Source: a virus
Strand: one strand, 5' to 3'
DNA: 27,570 nucleotides
Virus record (IMG/VR): IMGVR_UViG_3300020222_000142
Span: 1 to 27,570 of that record
The notes under the pieces were generated by a model. The model worked only from the letters and a program-made list of their open reading frames with translations. It was not told the origin of the DNA and searched no databases. Shown piece after piece: positions 26,996 to 27,570 of this stretch. The position numbers and the translations under genes are program-made. Positions within the stretch are counted from its first letter, which is position 1, and each line of letters starts with the position of its first letter.

Positions 26996-27403
26996 TTATA
27001 ATCTTTTTTCTTTGACTTTCTCATCTACAGCTTTTAACAAAGAAGAGTAATTTTTTGTAAAAACAGAAGACAACGTATCAGGCAAGTTTTCAGTATTATT
27101 TAAGACTGACGGCGTGGAATTTGTTATGGGAGATATTTCATTATCGTTAGGAATTTTGACAACCGTTTCATTCAAAATATCATTCAACACCGAATTATTT
27201 TTGATATACGTCTTTTTTTCTAAATTTGTCTTTGTTTCTTTTACACCTTTTGAAGCATCTAATATCTTTTTAAGACTTCCCTCGTTATTTTTAGGTAAAG
27301 ATAGGTTTCTTGAAAAGAACTCATTTAGTATTTGCGGCAATACAACTTTTAATTCCTCATTTACAGTTTCTTTTATCATTTTCTTAAATGTCTCAGTATT
27401 CAT
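26996..27403 (-). CDS. Small conserved-looking protein upstream of gp25
   Basis: This has 135 residues. It begins MNTETFKKMIKETVNEELKV, an amphipathic helix, followed by a Lys/Asn/Ser/Thr-rich, probably disordered middle (residues 35-110) and a C-terminal helix ending DEKVKEKRL. I recall proteins with a similar N-terminal helix beside gp25 in environmental T4-like phages, but no function is known to me. It abuts the gp25-like gene with no gap, so it is likely co-translated and possibly structural or assembly-related. The leader contains the 16-base motif also found before the gene at 6540-6809. Confidence 0.72.
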   Translation of the reverse strand: MNTETFKKMIKETVNEELKVVLPQILNEFFSRNLSLPKNNEGSLKKILDASKGVKETKTNLEKKTYIKNNSVLNDILNETVVKIPNDNEISPITNSTPSVLNNTENLPDTLSSVFTKNYSSLLKAVDEKVKEKRL

Positions 27404-27416
27404 ATATTATAAATAT
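27401..27416 (-). promoter_or_regulatory. Shared leader motif before the 135-residue gene
   Basis: The minus-strand bases ATATTTATAATATATG (including the start codon) are identical to those before the gene starting at 6809. The 33-base spacer has no Shine-Dalgarno sequence and is almost entirely A and T. The motif could be a promoter element or an initiation context. Confidence 0.25.
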
Positions 27417-27436
27417 AAACTTATTTAAATAAACTA

Positions 27437-27570
27437 TTAAACAATTCTAGAGATGTTCGGAACCGAAGGCAAACTCGGAACCGAAGGCAAACTCGGAACC
27501 GAAGGCAAACTCGGAACCGAAGGCAAACTCGGAACCGAAGGCAAACTCGGAACCGAAGGCAAACTCGGAA
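27437..27570 (-). CDS. C-terminal end of a protein with SLPSVP hexapeptide repeats (partial)
   Basis: On the minus strand a frame enters from the window edge and reads SLPSVP six times plus a partial copy, then NISRIV and a TAA stop at 27437-27439. It lies 33 bases before the next start, the same spacing and orientation as all other genes here, so it is probably the C-terminal tail of an upstream tail or baseplate gene. The repeat DNA is also open in other frames, including a plus-strand ATG at 27453 giving MF followed by Gly-X-Y-type GTEGKL repeats, so the coding strand is not certain. Confidence 0.5.
   Translation of the reverse strand, partial: PSLPSVPSLPSVPSLPSVPSLPSVPSLPSVPSLPSVPNISRIV
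27459..27570. repeat. Perfect 18-bp tandem repeat, at least 6 copies
   Basis: The unit GGAACCGAAGGCAAACTC (plus strand) is repeated without any mismatch six times from 27459 to 27566, and a seventh copy begins at 27567 and leaves the window. The unit is 10/18 GC, clearly above the surrounding DNA. Its length is a multiple of three, so copy-number change would keep any frame. Identical copies point to recent expansion by slippage, or to an assembly end effect. Confidence 0.97.

Noticed and set aside
27114-27428. Plus-strand frame of 104 codons
   Set aside because: It is antisense to the 135-residue gene that abuts gp25, and its hydrophobic Phe/Ser-rich composition is typical of a shadow of AT-rich coding DNA.
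27459-27570. Possible CRISPR or origin iteron array
   Set aside because: The 18-bp units are directly adjacent with no spacers, are a multiple of three long, and keep an open frame, so coding repeat expansion is a better explanation.

Overview
The window is a dense stretch of a tailed-phage genome. Every supportable gene lies on the minus strand, spacers are under 50 bases, several genes overlap by a few bases, and most of the DNA is AT-rich (about 25% GC in lines counted by hand). Three proteins point to a T4-like phage with a contractile tail: a gp25-like baseplate wedge protein (26582-26995), a gp6-like baseplate wedge protein of almost T4 length (24615-26579), and a separate primase of gp61 size (5019-5984). 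No start codon is preceded by a clear Shine-Dalgarno sequence; starts typically sit in an AT-rich 'TATG' context. That would suit a host with SD-independent initiation such as a Bacteroidota, but the host cannot be settled from this window. No tRNA, CRISPR array, integrase or lysis gene was seen.

Layout in the direction of transcription (high to low coordinates). 27570-27437 is the C-terminal end of an unknown protein made of a perfect 18-bp tandem repeat. 27403-22194 is the baseplate block: a small conserved protein, gp25-like, gp6-like, two small tandem paralogs, a DNRLRE-type structural protein and a coiled-coil protein. 22157-15437 holds a 1647-residue tail or baseplate protein with a LamG-like segment, a 210-residue structural protein and a 363-residue structural protein. 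15406-6826 holds two giant beta-propeller proteins (1329 and about 1532 residues), followed by a small disordered protein (6809-6540). 6518-1829 is a recombination and replication trio: RuvC-like resolvase, DnaG/gp61-like primase, and a single-chain fusion of the Mre11/SbcD-like nuclease with the Rad50/SbcC-like ATPase. 1799-1 is another virion-type protein that runs out of the window.

The most striking object is the protein at 6826-11424. It reads as three seven-bladed propellers nested one inside another: five FG-GAP-like blades, then a delta-60 propeller whose third blade is split by a complete seven-repeat RCC1 array, then two more FG-GAP-like blades. A paired dockerin-like calcium-loop segment splits a C-terminal module that is also present, unsplit, in the 363-residue protein at 15437-16528. 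The RCC1 array is a sharp GC island (73% in one counted line against 25% in a line about 1 kb away) built from two near-identical super-repeats of about 400 bp. This suggests recent acquisition or expansion in what is probably a host-facing appendage. The neighbouring 1329-residue protein carries the same two propeller families side by side instead of nested, and its RCC1 part has the AT-rich composition of the phage.
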